Shown one piece after another: positions 15,654 through 24,509 of a DNA stretch of 55,755 bases. The notes beneath the pieces were generated by a model. It was given only the letters and a program-made list of their open reading frames with translations, ran no database searches and was not told where the DNA came from. Each line of letters begins with the position of its first letter. The stretch's first letter is position 1. This stretch comes from Candidatus Corynebacterium faecigallinarum (lineage in GTDB: Bacteria > Actinomycetota > Actinomycetes > Mycobacteriales > Mycobacteriaceae), in the NCBI GenBank assembly GCA_019120175.1, contig DWVP01000018.1, forward strand, positions 1 through 55,755, in the 5' to 3' direction. A program made the translations under genes and the position numbers.

Positions 15654-16447
15654 ACTCGGTCGGGCGCGGCTTTCCGGTCCAGAGAACGCTCAGCGTCATC
15701 CGGTGCGAAGGTGCGGCGCGAACGTTCCGGCAGCGAGCGGGCGACCACCCACACCACGAGGAAGACGATGAGCTTGTCCAGCGGGTCGGAGGTCCACGAC
15801 TGCAGGAACACCGCGGTGGTCTGCGAGGCACCGAGGCCCTGGTAGAAGCTGACGAGCAGACCGGTGCCGGTGCCGGCGGTACCGCCGAAGATGAACGAGG
15901 CGACAGGGGCGGAGACCAGCGCCGAGAAGAAACCGAGTACCAGGGCAGCGAGGGCGACCTTCCACCAGGAGGACTCGAAGAGCTTGCGCACCAGGCCCGC
16001 GGCCAGACCCAACAGGGCGTAGCCTGCGGCGAAGCAGATGATGGTCGGGTTGAACGTGCCCCACACCATCGCCGAGAGACCGCCGGTGGCCAGGCCAGCG
16101 GCTGGTCCGGCGAGCACACCGACGAGCACGGTACCGAAGGAGTCGAGGTACAGCGGCAGCGGCAGGCCCATGGTGCCCACGACCTGACCGACCACGATAT
16201 TCAGCACCAGGGCGACCGGCATCAGCGCCAGGGTGCGCACCGGCAAGGTGGGGATCACCGCGATCAGCGCCATGATGGTGGGGACCAGGAATCCGACCAG
16301 GGCGATGGTGGTGGACGCCGAATCGGCCATGGAGGTGAAGTCGGAGTCGTCAGGCTGGTTGAGGACGAGGTAGAGCCAGGTCACCACGTAGATGACGACG
16401 GCGATCGAGACGAGAGCGATACGCAGGGACTGTGACAGCGGACGCAA
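15650..16447 (-). CDS. ECF transporter S component (substrate-binding membrane protein)
   Basis: Protein of 265 aa with six or so hydrophobic segments. LPLYLDSFGTVLVGVLAGP and ATGGLSAMVWG fit the S-component fold, whose N-terminal part contacts the T subunit through Ala-rich helices. Substrate is not identifiable by sequence alone; the missing biotin, riboflavin and cobalt signatures argue against the best-known types. First gene of the S-T operon; the 130-bp region upstream (16448-16579) should hold the promoter, but no riboswitch was recognised there. Confidence 0.75.
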   Translation of the reverse strand: MRPLSQSLRIALVSIAVVIYVVTWLYLVLNQPDDSDFTSMADSASTTIALVGFLVPTIMALIAVIPTLPVRTLALMPVALVLNIVVGQVVGTMGLPLPLYLDSFGTVLVGVLAGPAAGLATGGLSAMVWGTFNPTIICFAAGYALLGLAAGLVRKLFESSWWKVALAALVLGFFSALVSAPVASFIFGGTAGTGTGLLVSFYQGLGASQTTAVFLQSWTSDPLDKLIVFLVVWVVARSLPERSRRTFAPDDAERSLDRKAAPDRV

Positions 16448-16579
16448 CGAGGGCTCCTGGGGCAGGTGGAATGGCCCACGCGCTCCCGTATGTCACCTCG
16501 GGGATGCGCAGGGCGGTGACCTGTCACATTGTGCCGAGTCGACGCGCCAGGGGCAAGACAGGCGGGTAGCGTCTGCGGC

Positions 16580-17059
16580 ATGACCTTTCCTGCCGAGTCC
16601 TACGAGGTGTCCTTCGGGACACTGTGTTCCGGGACGGTCGCGCGGACGCGGAAGCGGGTGCCGCTGGCGGCGACCTACCGGGCCTCAGCGCTTGAGTTGC
16701 CGCTGGGGTCGGGGACCTTCGATGTGGTCACCGCGAACTTCCTGGTCAACAATCTCCCCGATCCGAGACGCGGCATGGCCGAGATCGCGCGCGTGCTGCG
16801 TCCGGGCGGTCGCGCCGCGGTGACGATCTGGCCTACCAGGTCGCTGCCCTGGGACTGGGAGGTCACACCGTCGGACCTGTGGCGGGGCGTGTCCGGTGGC
16901 GTGGGAACTGCTGGTCGGGCTTTCCTGGCACAGACTGCTGACGTGCAAGAACGAGCTGAACGGGAATTCTTCGACAGGGCCGGGGACGACACGCTCTCGT
17001 TCGCGATGACGGCCGCCTATGTGGTGGCTAAATATGTGGTGGCTGAACGCCGGGGGTGA
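16580..17059 (+). pseudogene. Shrunken SAM-dependent methyltransferase
   Basis: The 159-aa frame has recognisable class I methyltransferase blocks: AESYEVSFGTLCSGTV at the start, GTFDVVTANFLVNNLPDP (motif II/III), IARVLRPGGRAAVTIWP (motif IV) and a C-terminal YVVAKY. The SAM-binding motif I (GxGxG) between about 25 and 35 is absent, and a middle block after TIWPTRSLP is also missing; relatives are about 240-250 aa. Both losses keep the frame open. Without motif I it should not bind SAM, so it is called a pseudogene, although it could be expressed. It sits just before the metE promoter. Confidence 0.65.
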
Positions 17060-17079
17060 ACTGGAATCACACGAACCGC

Positions 17080-17112
17080 TTGACAGACCAAGCGGTCTAC
17101 TGGTTACCTAGT
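17080..17112 (+). promoter_or_regulatory. metE promoter with McbR-type operator
   Basis: TTGACA at 17080-17085 is a consensus -35 box, with TTACCT at 17104-17109 as a possible -10. Overlapping it, 17084-17099 reads CAGAC-CAAGCG-GTCTA, 9 of 10 fixed positions of the C. glutamicum McbR box (TAGAC-N6-GTCTA). McbR is the TetR-type repressor of sulfur amino acid genes, released by S-adenosylhomocysteine. The position would block polymerase. A leader of about 230 nt with GC-rich dyads follows (17113-17345); no cobalamin or SAM riboswitch core was found in it. Confidence 0.75.
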
Positions 17113-17345
17113 GCCCGAAGCAGTCGACGAGAGTCGAGTTTGACCTCCTGGAGCCCCGGACGAGGTCGAACCTGCAGGACACACCCACACATGTGAGCCG
17201 TCCTGTAGCGTGCGGACCCGCCCGCCACACCTGTGGCCTGCGCCGTCCACGTCCCGGGGCTTTTGTGTGCCCGGGGAGGGACAATCCGCGCGTGACGTCT
17301 CGCACCGACGGCGAGAACCGTACATCCACACGTGAAGGATCATTC

Positions 17346-19694
17346 GTGAACGCACAGATCAACGCCACCGTCGCCGGGGTTCCGCGCATCGGCCCGAAGC
17401 GCGAGCTCAAGAAGGCCCTGGAGACCTACTGGAAGGACGCGACCACCGGCCGCAACCTCGCCACCGTCGCCACCCAGCTGGTCAACCAGCAGGCCGACCG
17501 TCTCACCGGTGAGGGCCTGGACTCCGTCCCGACCATCGGCCGTAGCTTCTACGACTCGATGCTCGACACCTCCGCCCTGCTGGGCGCTCTGCCGGCCCGC
17601 GTGGCCGACATCGACGACCACGGCAACGACGGACTGCCCGCCTTCGTCGACCGTCTCTTCGCCGCCGCCCGCGGCACCGCCGAGCTCCCGGCCTCCGCAA
17701 TGACCAAGTGGTTCGACACCAACTACCACTACATCGTCCCCGAGCTCGCCGCCGACACCGAGTTCCGCCTCGACGACGCCGCCCTGCTCGCCGACCTGGG
17801 CGACCAGCTCACCCGTGGCACCGCGGCACGTCCGGTCCTCATCGGCCCGCTCACCTACCTGGCCCTGGCCCGCACCACCGACGGTTCGGACGCGCTGACC
17901 CACCTCGAGGAGGTCTTCGAGGCCTACGCCCGCCTGCTGCCGCGGATCGCCGAGCGCGGCGCCGACTGGGTCCAGTTCGACGAGCCCTACCTGGTCACCG
18001 ACGTCGACAAGGACTCCGACCGCAAGGCCGACCTGCTGGCCCGCACCCGCGCCGGCTACGAGAAGCTCGCTGCCGCCACCGACCTGAACCTGCTGGTCCA
18101 GACCTACTTCGGCGACGGCGACCTGGCCATCAAGACCCTCACCGGCACCGGCATCGCCGCCTTCGGTGTCGACCTGGTCACCGGCCGCACCGACGAGCGT
18201 CAGTCCGACGAGACCAACATCGCCGACGCTGACCTGCTGCCGTCCTGGAACGGTTCCGAGCAGCTGCTCGCCGGCGTCGTCGACGGCCGCAACATCTGGC
18301 GCACCGACCTGGCCCGCGCCCTGGAGACCCTCAAGGCCCTCGCAGCCCGCGGCCCGGTCGGTGTCTCCACCAGCTCCTCGCTACTGCACGTCCCCTACTC
18401 CCTCGCCCAGGAGACCAGCCTCGACGACGACTCCGAGCTGCGTAGCTGGCTCGCCTTCGGCGCCGAGAAGGTCGCCGAGGTCGCCGTCCTGTCCCGCGCC
18501 CTGCGTGGTGAGGAGAAGGAGGGTGACGCCGAGGCTGTCGCCGAGGCCGAGGCCGCCGTGGCGTCCCGCAAGAACTCCGAGCGCACCCGCAACGCCGCGC
18601 TGCGCGAGCGCACCGGTGCCATCACCGAGGCCGACCGCCACCGCAACCCCTTCGACCAGCGTCGTGAGGTCCAGGAGCGCGAGCTGGACCTGCCGCCGCT
18701 GCCGACCACCACCATCGGCTCCTTCCCGCAGACCGCCGAGATCCGTGCCGCCCGTGCCAAGCTGCGCACCGGCGAGTTCTCGGACACGCAGTACCACGAC
18801 GCGATGGTCGCCGAGATCAAGGACGTCATCGAGCGTCAGGAGGCCCTGGGCCTCGACGTGCTCGTCCACGGTGAGCCCGAGCGCAACGACATGGTGCAGT
18901 ACTTCTCCGAGCAGCTCGAGGGCTACCACTCCACCGACCTGGCGTGGGTCCAGTCCTACGGCTCCCGCTGCGTGCGTCCCCCGATCCTGTTCGGTGACGT
19001 CACCCGCCCGAAGGCCATGACCGTCGAGTGGTTCAAGACCGCACAGTCCTTCACCGACAAGATCGTCAAGGGCATGCTCACCGGTCCGGTGACCATGCTG
19101 GCCTGGGCCTTCGTCCGTGACGACCAGCCGCTCGGCGAGACCGCCGACCAGGTCGCCCTGGCCCTGCGCGACGAGATCGACGACCTGGTGGACGCCGGCG
19201 CGAAGATCGTCCAGGTCGATGAGGCCGCCCTGCGTGAGCTGCTGCCGCTGCGCGCCGCCCAGCAGCCGTACTACCTGCAGTGGTCCGTCGGCTCCTTCCG
19301 CCTGGCCACCGCCGGCGTCGAGGACGTCACCCAGATCCACACCCACATGTGCTACTCCGAGTTCAACGAGCTCATCGGCACCATCGCGGACCTGGACGGC
19401 GACGTCACCTCCATCGAGGCCTCCCGTAACGGCATGCAGGTGCTGCACGCCCTGAAGGACTCCGGCTTCGAGCTGGCCGTCGGCCCGGGCGTCTGGGACA
19501 TCCACTCCCCGCGCGTGCCGGACCAGGCCGAGGTCGACAAGCAGCTCGCCGACGCCCTCGAGGCCGTCCCGGCACGCCAGCTGTGGGTCAACCCGGACTG
19601 CGGTCTGAAGACCCGTGGCTGGGAGGAGACCACCGCCGCGCTGAAGGTGCTCGTCGCCGCGGCCGAGAAGGCTCGCGCCACCGTGAACGCCTGA
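17346..19694 (+). CDS. metE: Cobalamin-independent methionine synthase
   Basis: Protein of 782 aa, full length for the family. It transfers a methyl group from 5-methyltetrahydropteroyltri-glutamate to homocysteine. The N-terminal barrel starts [16 protein letters not shown]; the C-terminal catalytic barrel has [11 protein letters not shown], the zinc ligands in [10 protein letters not shown] and [11 protein letters not shown], and [15 protein letters not shown]. The start is GTG at 17346 with AAGGAT upstream; longer frames are only the open leader. Controlled by the McbR-like site and closed by a strong terminator. Confidence 0.97.
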   Translation: MNAQINATVAGVPRIGPKRELKKALETYWKDATTGRNLATVATQLVNQQADRLTGEGLDSVPTIGRSFYDSMLDTSALLGALPARVADIDDHGNDGLPAFVDRLFAAARGTAELPASAMTKWFDTNYHYIVPELAADTEFRLDDAALLADLGDQLTRGTAARPVLIGPLTYLALARTTDGSDALTHLEEVFEAYARLLPRIAERGADWVQFDEPYLVTDVDKDSDRKADLLARTRAGYEKLAAATDLNLLVQTYFGDGDLAIKTLTGTGIAAFGVDLVTGRTDERQSDETNIADADLLPSWNGSEQLLAGVVDGRNIWRTDLARALETLKALAARGPVGVSTSSSLLHVPYSLAQETSLDDDSELRSWLAFGAEKVAEVAVLSRALRGEEKEGDAEAVAEAEAAVASRKNSERTRNAALRERTGAITEADRHRNPFDQRREVQERELDLPPLPTTTIGSFPQTAEIRAARAKLRTGEFSDTQYHDAMVAEIKDVIERQEALGLDVLVHGEPERNDMVQYFSEQLEGYHSTDLAWVQSYGSRCVRPPILFGDVTRPKAMTVEWFKTAQSFTDKIVKGMLTGPVTMLAWAFVRDDQPLGETADQVALALRDEIDDLVDAGAKIVQVDEAALRELLPLRAAQQPYYLQWSVGSFRLATAGVEDVTQIHTHMCYSEFNELIGTIADLDGDVTSIEASRNGMQVLHALKDSGFELAVGPGVWDIHSPRVPDQAEVDKQLADALEAVPARQLWVNPDCGLKTRGWEETTAALKVLVAAAEKARATVNA

Positions 19695-19712
19695 TTCTTC
19701 CCGCGTATGAGG

Positions 19713-19737
19713 AAAGCCCCACCTCGGTGGGGCTTTT
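19713..19737 (+). terminator. Rho-independent terminator of metE
   Basis: AAAGCCCCACC-TC-GGTGGGGCTTTTT: a perfect GC-rich stem followed by a T run, 18 bp after the metE stop codon. It can also work on the opposite strand for the MarR remnant that ends at 19751. Confidence 0.95.
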
Positions 19738-19750
19738 TGCGTGGGGGCGA

Positions 19751-20167
19751 CTAGGCGAATCGGGGGCGACGGCCCCAGATCATGGTCATCTCCATGGTGC
19801 CGGGGTGATCGCCGTGGCCACGGTGGCCGCGGTGTCCGTGGTGGCCGCGACCGTAACCGCCGCGCTCGCCGCGTCCGCCGCCACGACCTCCCCTGCCATC
19901 ACGGTCCGGGAACTTCGCACGCAGGGACGCGCCGACCCTGTCGAGCATAACGGCCAGCTGCTCCTGCTCCTCGTCGCTGAGGACGTCGAAGGGGTCGTCC
20001 GTCTCGGGAGTCTCGGCAGTGGCCACGCGACCGTCCTCGGTGATCTCGACGATCACCGTCCTGCGGTCACCGTCGTCCCGTCGTCGTTCGACCAGTCCGG
20101 CGGACTCCAGCTTGCCGAGCAGCTCGCTGAGCGACTGCGGCCGTACGCCGAGCATGTCCGCGGCCAT
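19751..20167 (-). pseudogene. MarR-family regulator lacking its N-terminal half
   Basis: The 138-aa frame (ATG 20167) holds only the recognition helix and wing (LGVRPQSLSELLGKLESAGLVERR, then DRRTVIVEITEDG), the C-terminal dimer helix and a Gly/Arg/His-rich tail that may bind metal. The dimerisation helix and first HTH helix, about 45-60 residues, are missing. The native sequence stops at the CCATGG shared with the divergent acyltransferase remnant. The longer open frame to 20488 is antisense to that remnant and is not MarR-like. A dimerisation-deficient product is expected. Confidence 0.7.
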
Positions 20168-20564
20168 GGAGGACGGGGACACACTGATCGTCTTCCCCGA
20201 GGGCGGCAACTTCACCCAAGGTCGACGCCTCGCACGGATCAAGCAACTCACCGAGGACGGCGCCGATGACCACGCAGAGATGGCGGCGGGAATGACGAAT
20301 GTGCTGGCTCCCCGCCCCGGCGGTCTGTTCGCCGCCATCGACGCGCGGCCCGATGCCGGCGTGGTGTTCGTCGCACACACCGGCCTCGACAAGTTCGAGT
20401 CATTGGGTGAGATATGGAAGGCCCTGCCGATCGAGAAAACGCTCCACGTCAAGGGCTGGTACGTGCCCCCGAAGAACATCCCGGCCACCTACACGGACCG
20501 GGTCGACTGGCTGTACCACTGGTGGCGGAAAATCGATGCCTGGATCGAGGCCGACCTGCACTGA
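20166..20564 (+). pseudogene. 1-acylglycerol-3-phosphate acyltransferase lacking its N-terminal half
   Basis: The frame of 132 aa starts GDTLIVFPEGGNFTQGRR, the second conserved block of PlsC-type acyltransferases, and continues with the usual C-terminal part. The catalytic HxxxxD block and the membrane anchor that should precede it are missing. The 5' end coincides with the truncated 5' end of the MarR gene on the other strand, so one deletion removed the front of both genes. Inactive product expected. Confidence 0.7.
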
Positions 20565-20624
20565 TTGTGTTCCTTGTCAGGAGCCAGGCATGCCGGAGCC
20601 ACGGGGTCTCCGCGAGCTGCAGTC

Positions 20625-21074
20625 TCAGCTCGGTTCCTGGTCGTCGTCGACCGCGGCGTCCACCGCCCTGGCAACGCGCACCGTGCGTTCGACGAGAATG
20701 CGCAGGACGCTGGCGTCCACCTTCGACAGTCGCGTGACGTGCAGACATCCGGTCGTTGCCCGGTGCGGCCCAAGCTCCCCGAGCAGCTTCGGGTACTTCT
20801 CCTGGAAACCGCCGCCCAGGTAGACGGTGTGCTGCCGGGCGTTCGTCGCGAAGGCCGCCAGGGGTACAGTGCCGCCGTGACCGGACTCGTAGCGGTAGCG
20901 TCCGATTCCGAAACCGATGATCCGGCCGGCCCACACCACCGGCTCCTCTCCCGTGACCTCCCGCATCATAGCGACCAGGTCGTCAGCCTCCGCGCGGCGC
21001 GGACCGGTCACCCGGTCGAGCACCTCGGTGTACGGCATGTCAGAGGGGGACATTGCGGGAGTCTTTGCGGACAT
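20625..21074 (-). CDS. DUF1801-family protein
   Basis: Protein of 149 aa. PVVWAGRIIGFGIGRYRYESG and the AAFATNARQHTVYLGGG block are typical of DUF1801 (YdhG-like fold); biochemical role unknown. Start ATG at 21074, six bases after the GNAT stop codon, so the two genes form an operon. The longer frame to 21206 overlaps the GNAT gene and is rejected. The C-terminal region GCLHVTRLSKVDASVLRILV is a further conserved block. Confidence 0.8.
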   Translation of the reverse strand: MSAKTPAMSPSDMPYTEVLDRVTGPRRAEADDLVAMMREVTGEEPVVWAGRIIGFGIGRYRYESGHGGTVPLAAFATNARQHTVYLGGGFQEKYPKLLGELGPHRATTGCLHVTRLSKVDASVLRILVERTVRVARAVDAAVDDDQEPS

Positions 21075-21079
21075 GATCG

Positions 21080-21583
21080 TCAGCGCCCTGCGAGGGTGGC
21101 CAGGTCGTCGCCGATCAGACGCTGGGTGGTCCATTCGTCCTGCGGGACAGCACCGATGGAGCGGTAGAAGGCGATGGACGGCTCGTTCCAGTCCAGCACC
21201 GTCCACTCCAGGCGGCTGTAGCCGCGTTCGACGCAGATCGCAGCGAGCGCGGACAGCAGCGCGGTGCCATAGCCGGAGCCGCGGAAGCGCTCATAGACGT
21301 AGAGGTCCTCGAGCCAGATGCCGTGGCGTCCGGTCCAGGTGGAGTAGGACAGGAACCACAGGGCGATGCCGCGGACCTGTTCGTCCTTCACCACGACATG
21401 GGCGAAGGCCTGCGGATTCTCCCCGAAGAGAGTCCCGGCAAGCATCTCCTCGGTGTTCTCCACCGCGTCCGGTTCCTTCTCGTACACGGCGAGGGCACGG
21501 ATGCAGTCCAGGATGCCGGGGACATCGGACGGGCGGGCAGGACGCACCACGGCACCGTCGGGGAAGGGGCTCAGTTCAGTCAT
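21080..21583 (-). CDS. GNAT N-acetyltransferase, diamine acetyltransferase-like
   Basis: Protein of 167 aa. LEDLYVYERFRGSGYGTALL is the acetyl-CoA pyrophosphate loop (RGxGxG/A type), and EWTVLDWNEPSIAFYRSIGA is the signature of the spermidine/spermine acetyltransferase-like branch. Likely acetylates a small amine with acetyl-CoA. Starts at ATG 21583, overlapping the end of the AAA-type remnant by 8 bp; followed by the DUF1801 gene. Confidence 0.88.
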   Translation of the reverse strand: MTELSPFPDGAVVRPARPSDVPGILDCIRALAVYEKEPDAVENTEEMLAGTLFGENPQAFAHVVVKDEQVRGIALWFLSYSTWTGRHGIWLEDLYVYERFRGSGYGTALLSALAAICVERGYSRLEWTVLDWNEPSIAFYRSIGAVPQDEWTTQRLIGDDLATLAGR

Positions 21584-21770
21584 GCAGGTGATGATACGCG
21601 CGGCGCGAGCGGACCAAGGTAGCCGCGTGGTCCCGGAGATAGTCCCTCAGGCCGGGCAGGGTGAACTCTATCCATCCGGGGCCTGCTGCCCTGATCACCT
21701 CGGCATCAAGGAGTCGTTGCCGGTACACCGAAATGTAGTTCTTCCGTACGCCCATCCGCTCAGCGATGTC
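21576..21770 (-). pseudogene. C-terminal winged-helix fragment of an AAA-type ATPase
   Basis: About 64 codons reading DIAERMGVRKNYISVYRQRLL, then VIRAAGPGWIEFTLPGLRDYL. This matches the C-terminal winged helix of actinobacterial ATP-binding proteins that have an N-terminal AAA domain, which is absent. The frame loses family resemblance at about 21770, where a truncated BCCT transporter starts on the other strand. The rest of the open frame, up to 21887, is antisense to the transporter. The family assignment is moderate. Confidence 0.55.
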
Positions 21771-22686
21771 CGTCCTGACGGTCATCTTCATCCTGTCCGC
21801 GGTCACCGGCATCAAACGCGGCATCATGCTGCTGAGCAACATCAACATGGGCCTGGTGGTCGGACTGGCACTGTTCGTGCTGATCACCGGCCCGACGCTG
21901 TTCTTGCTCGATCTGCTGCCGACCTCGATCTACGCCTTCTTCGAGAACCTGCTGGCCATGCTGGAAGTCAACGCCAGCCAGGGTGAGGTGAAGTCCGAGT
22001 TCGTCACCGCCTGGACCATGCTCTTCTGGGCATGGTGGATCTCCTGGTCGCCGTTCGTCGGCATGTTCATCGCCAAGATCTCCAAGGGCTGCACCATCCG
22101 CCAGTTCGTGACCGTGGTGGTGCTCGTCCCGTCCCTGATCTCCGTGGCCTGGTACGTGATCTTCTTCGTCACCGCCGAGGACTCCGCGACGGTCGTGATG
22201 GGGTCGATGTCCCAGTCCGGACGCGCCGCCCCCACCAAGCCGGTGACCATCGTATGGGGTGCCGCACTGGGCCTGATCGCCATCTTCCTGCTGCTCGCCG
22301 GCGGGGAGAACGCGCTGTCGGGACTGCAGTCGATCATGGTCGCCTGCTCGCTACCGTTCGCCCTGATCATCATCGGGATGATGGTCTCCTGGGCGAAAAA
22401 CCTCGGCAATATTCCGTCGACGATCCGCCGGGCCTACACCCGTACCGCCCTGACCAGGGGTGTCCGCCGCGGTATCGACGAGCACGGCGATGACTTCGTC
22501 TTCGGTGTGGCGGAGGTGCCGGCCGAGGAGGGGGCCCGCGCGAACTTCGACAGTGACGACCCCGCACTGACCGAGTGGTACACCGATGCTGTGGAGGACG
22601 CGGAGGACGCAGAGACCGAGGACACCGAGGGTGCTGCGGAGAGCGCAGCCGCCACCGACGCCTCCGACACCTCCGAGCAGAAATAA
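21766..22686 (+). pseudogene. BCCT-family osmolyte transporter lacking its N-terminal half
   Basis: The 306-aa frame starts inside the family, at FILSAVTGIKRGIMLLSNIN, and includes TAWTMLFWAWWISWSPFVGMF (the Trp-rich helix 8 region that binds betaine), further helices, and an acidic Glu/Asp tail. Full-length members are 550-630 aa, so about five helices are missing. No regulatory N-terminus or alternative start with a good ribosome site is visible. Not expected to transport. Confidence 0.75.
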
Positions 22687-22736
22687 CCACGCCCAGAGGT
22701 ACGCGCTAGGGGGTGAGAGCGTACCTCTGGGCGTGG
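22687..22736. terminator. Bidirectional terminator-like perfect hairpin
   Basis: CCACGCCCAGAGGTACGC and its perfect complement (18 bp) separated by a 14-nt loop, directly after the BCCT stop codon and between convergent genes. There is no T run, so it may be a processing or Rho-related structure instead. Confidence 0.6.
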
Positions 22737-22778
22737 GGATTTCCTACGGGGACGTGGGGGCGGGGCGCAGGGTCCGCG

Positions 22779-24395
22779 CTAGGAACTGACCGGCACGTCC
22801 CGCAGGTTCTTACGCAGGATCTTGCCCGTGCCGGACTTCGGGATCTCGTCGATGATCTCCACCAGGCGGACCTTCTTGTACGGTGCGACCCGCTCGGCGA
22901 CCCACTCCATCAGGACCTCGGTGTCCACGGCGACCGGCGCGCCGTCCTCCCCAGCCTGCGGAACCACGAACGCCCGCGGGATCTCTTCGCCGTCCTCAGC
23001 GCGCAGGTAACCCACGACCGCGGCGTCGGCGATGGACTCGTGGGTGATCAGCAGCGCCTCCAGCTCGGCCGGGGCAACCTGGTAACCCTTGTACTTGATG
23101 AGCTCCTTCGCCCGGTCGATGACGTAGACGTTGCCCTCGTAGTCATACTCCACGATATCGCCGGTGCGCAGCCAGCCGTCACGCAGCAGCGTGATCTCGG
23201 TGGCCTCCTCGTTGTTGTGGTAGCCCAGCATGACCTGTGGCCCACGGACCCACATCTCACCGGAGTCCGACCGCTCCCCCTCGTTGCCCGGGGGCAGGAT
23301 CTCGGCGAAGTCCGGGTCGCGCAGGTCAACCACCTTGCATTCGGTGTTCGCCACCGGCAGGCCGATGGATGCCAACGGAGTCTCACCGCGGGAGCTGATG
23401 TGGGTCACCGGGGAGGCCTCGGTCATGCCGAAACCCTGCAACACCTTCACCCCGAGGCGGTTCTGCACTGCCTCGGCGAGCTTGTCGTCGAGTGCGGCGG
23501 CACCGGACAGCACGGTGGTCAGATGGTCGATCTCGTACTCGTCGACCAGCGGGTGGTTCGCCAGCACGACGGCGATCGGCGGGGCGACGAAGGTGAAGTC
23601 GATCTGGTGCTTCTGGTGCAGTTCCAGGAAGGTCGGGAGATCGAAGGAGGGCATGGTGACCATGTGCGTGCGGTTGAACAGTGTGGTGTTGAGCAGCACG
23701 TTCATACCGTAGATGTGGAAGAACGGCAGCACGCACATGATCACCGAGTCGCGGGTCTGACCGTTCTCGAGCAGCTGCGGGCCACACTGGACGATGTTGG
23801 ACACCAGGTTGCGGTGGCTCAGCTGCACACCCTTCGGCACGCCGGTGGTGCCGGAGGAGTACGGCAGGACGGCGATGTGGGTCGCCGGATCGAAGCTGAC
23901 CTCCGGGGCAGGGCTGGCCTCCTTCAGCAGGGCCTGCAGGCCGGTCGCCGGGTCGACGAGGTCGATGATCCGATCATCCGACAGGCCGGCCTTGCGGGCA
24001 CCCTCGAAGCCGGCGTTGCCGAGCAGGCTGACGGTGAAGACCAGCGAGGCACCGGAATTCGCGACCTGCTTGGCGACGTCCTCGGCGGTACCCAGGGAGC
24101 CGACGGTGGTGACGGTGGCACCGGCCCGCAGGATGCCGTGGAAGGCGACGGCGAAGACGTGGGTGTTCGGGCAGTGCAGGGCGACGACGTCGCCGACGCC
24201 GACACCGCGGGACGCCAGCGCCCCGGCGAAGAGGTCGACCTGCTGGCGCAGTTCACCGTAGCTGACCACGGCTCCGGTGGCGGAGTCGGTGATCGCGGTG
24301 CGCTGGTTCTCCTCGGCAGTGAGGCTCCCGAAGAGCAGGTCGTAGATGCTGACCTCGGGGATCTCGATGGTGGGGCGGGGACTCGCTACGGGCAT
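22779..24395 (-). CDS. AMP-dependent acyl-CoA ligase (4-coumarate-CoA ligase-like)
   Basis: Protein of 538 aa, full length. YSSGTTGVPKGVQLSH is the AMP-binding P-loop motif (A3), GFGMTEASPV motif A5, GWLRTGDIVEYDYEG motif A7/A8, and PKSGTGKILRKNL carries the catalytic Lys of motif A10. It activates a carboxylic acid via an acyl-adenylate to a CoA thioester; substrate not known (aromatic acids or fatty acids fit). The promoter should lie within 24396-24509, where TTCCGTGACATACC and AAGATT boxes are possible but unclear. Confidence 0.92.
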   Translation of the reverse strand: MPVASPRPTIEIPEVSIYDLLFGSLTAEENQRTAITDSATGAVVSYGELRQQVDLFAGALASRGVGVGDVVALHCPNTHVFAVAFHGILRAGATVTTVGSLGTAEDVAKQVANSGASLVFTVSLLGNAGFEGARKAGLSDDRIIDLVDPATGLQALLKEASPAPEVSFDPATHIAVLPYSSGTTGVPKGVQLSHRNLVSNIVQCGPQLLENGQTRDSVIMCVLPFFHIYGMNVLLNTTLFNRTHMVTMPSFDLPTFLELHQKHQIDFTFVAPPIAVVLANHPLVDEYEIDHLTTVLSGAAALDDKLAEAVQNRLGVKVLQGFGMTEASPVTHISSRGETPLASIGLPVANTECKVVDLRDPDFAEILPPGNEGERSDSGEMWVRGPQVMLGYHNNEEATEITLLRDGWLRTGDIVEYDYEGNVYVIDRAKELIKYKGYQVAPAELEALLITHESIADAAVVGYLRAEDGEEIPRAFVVPQAGEDGAPVAVDTEVLMEWVAERVAPYKKVRLVEIIDEIPKSGTGKILRKNLRDVPVSS

Positions 24396-24509
24396 GCGGT
24401 GGGCTCCTGATTCTCGGCGGGCGTGACTGACATCACTTCCGTGACATACCGCAAGATTCTAGTAGGCGCACTACAGATTCGTCCCGGTTTCGGAAACTGA
24501 GCAAACACA

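Noticed and set aside
17113..17345. Cobalamin or SAM riboswitch in the metE leader
   Set aside because: The B12 box GCCACTG and the SAM-IV core were looked for and not found; only generic GC-rich dyads are present.
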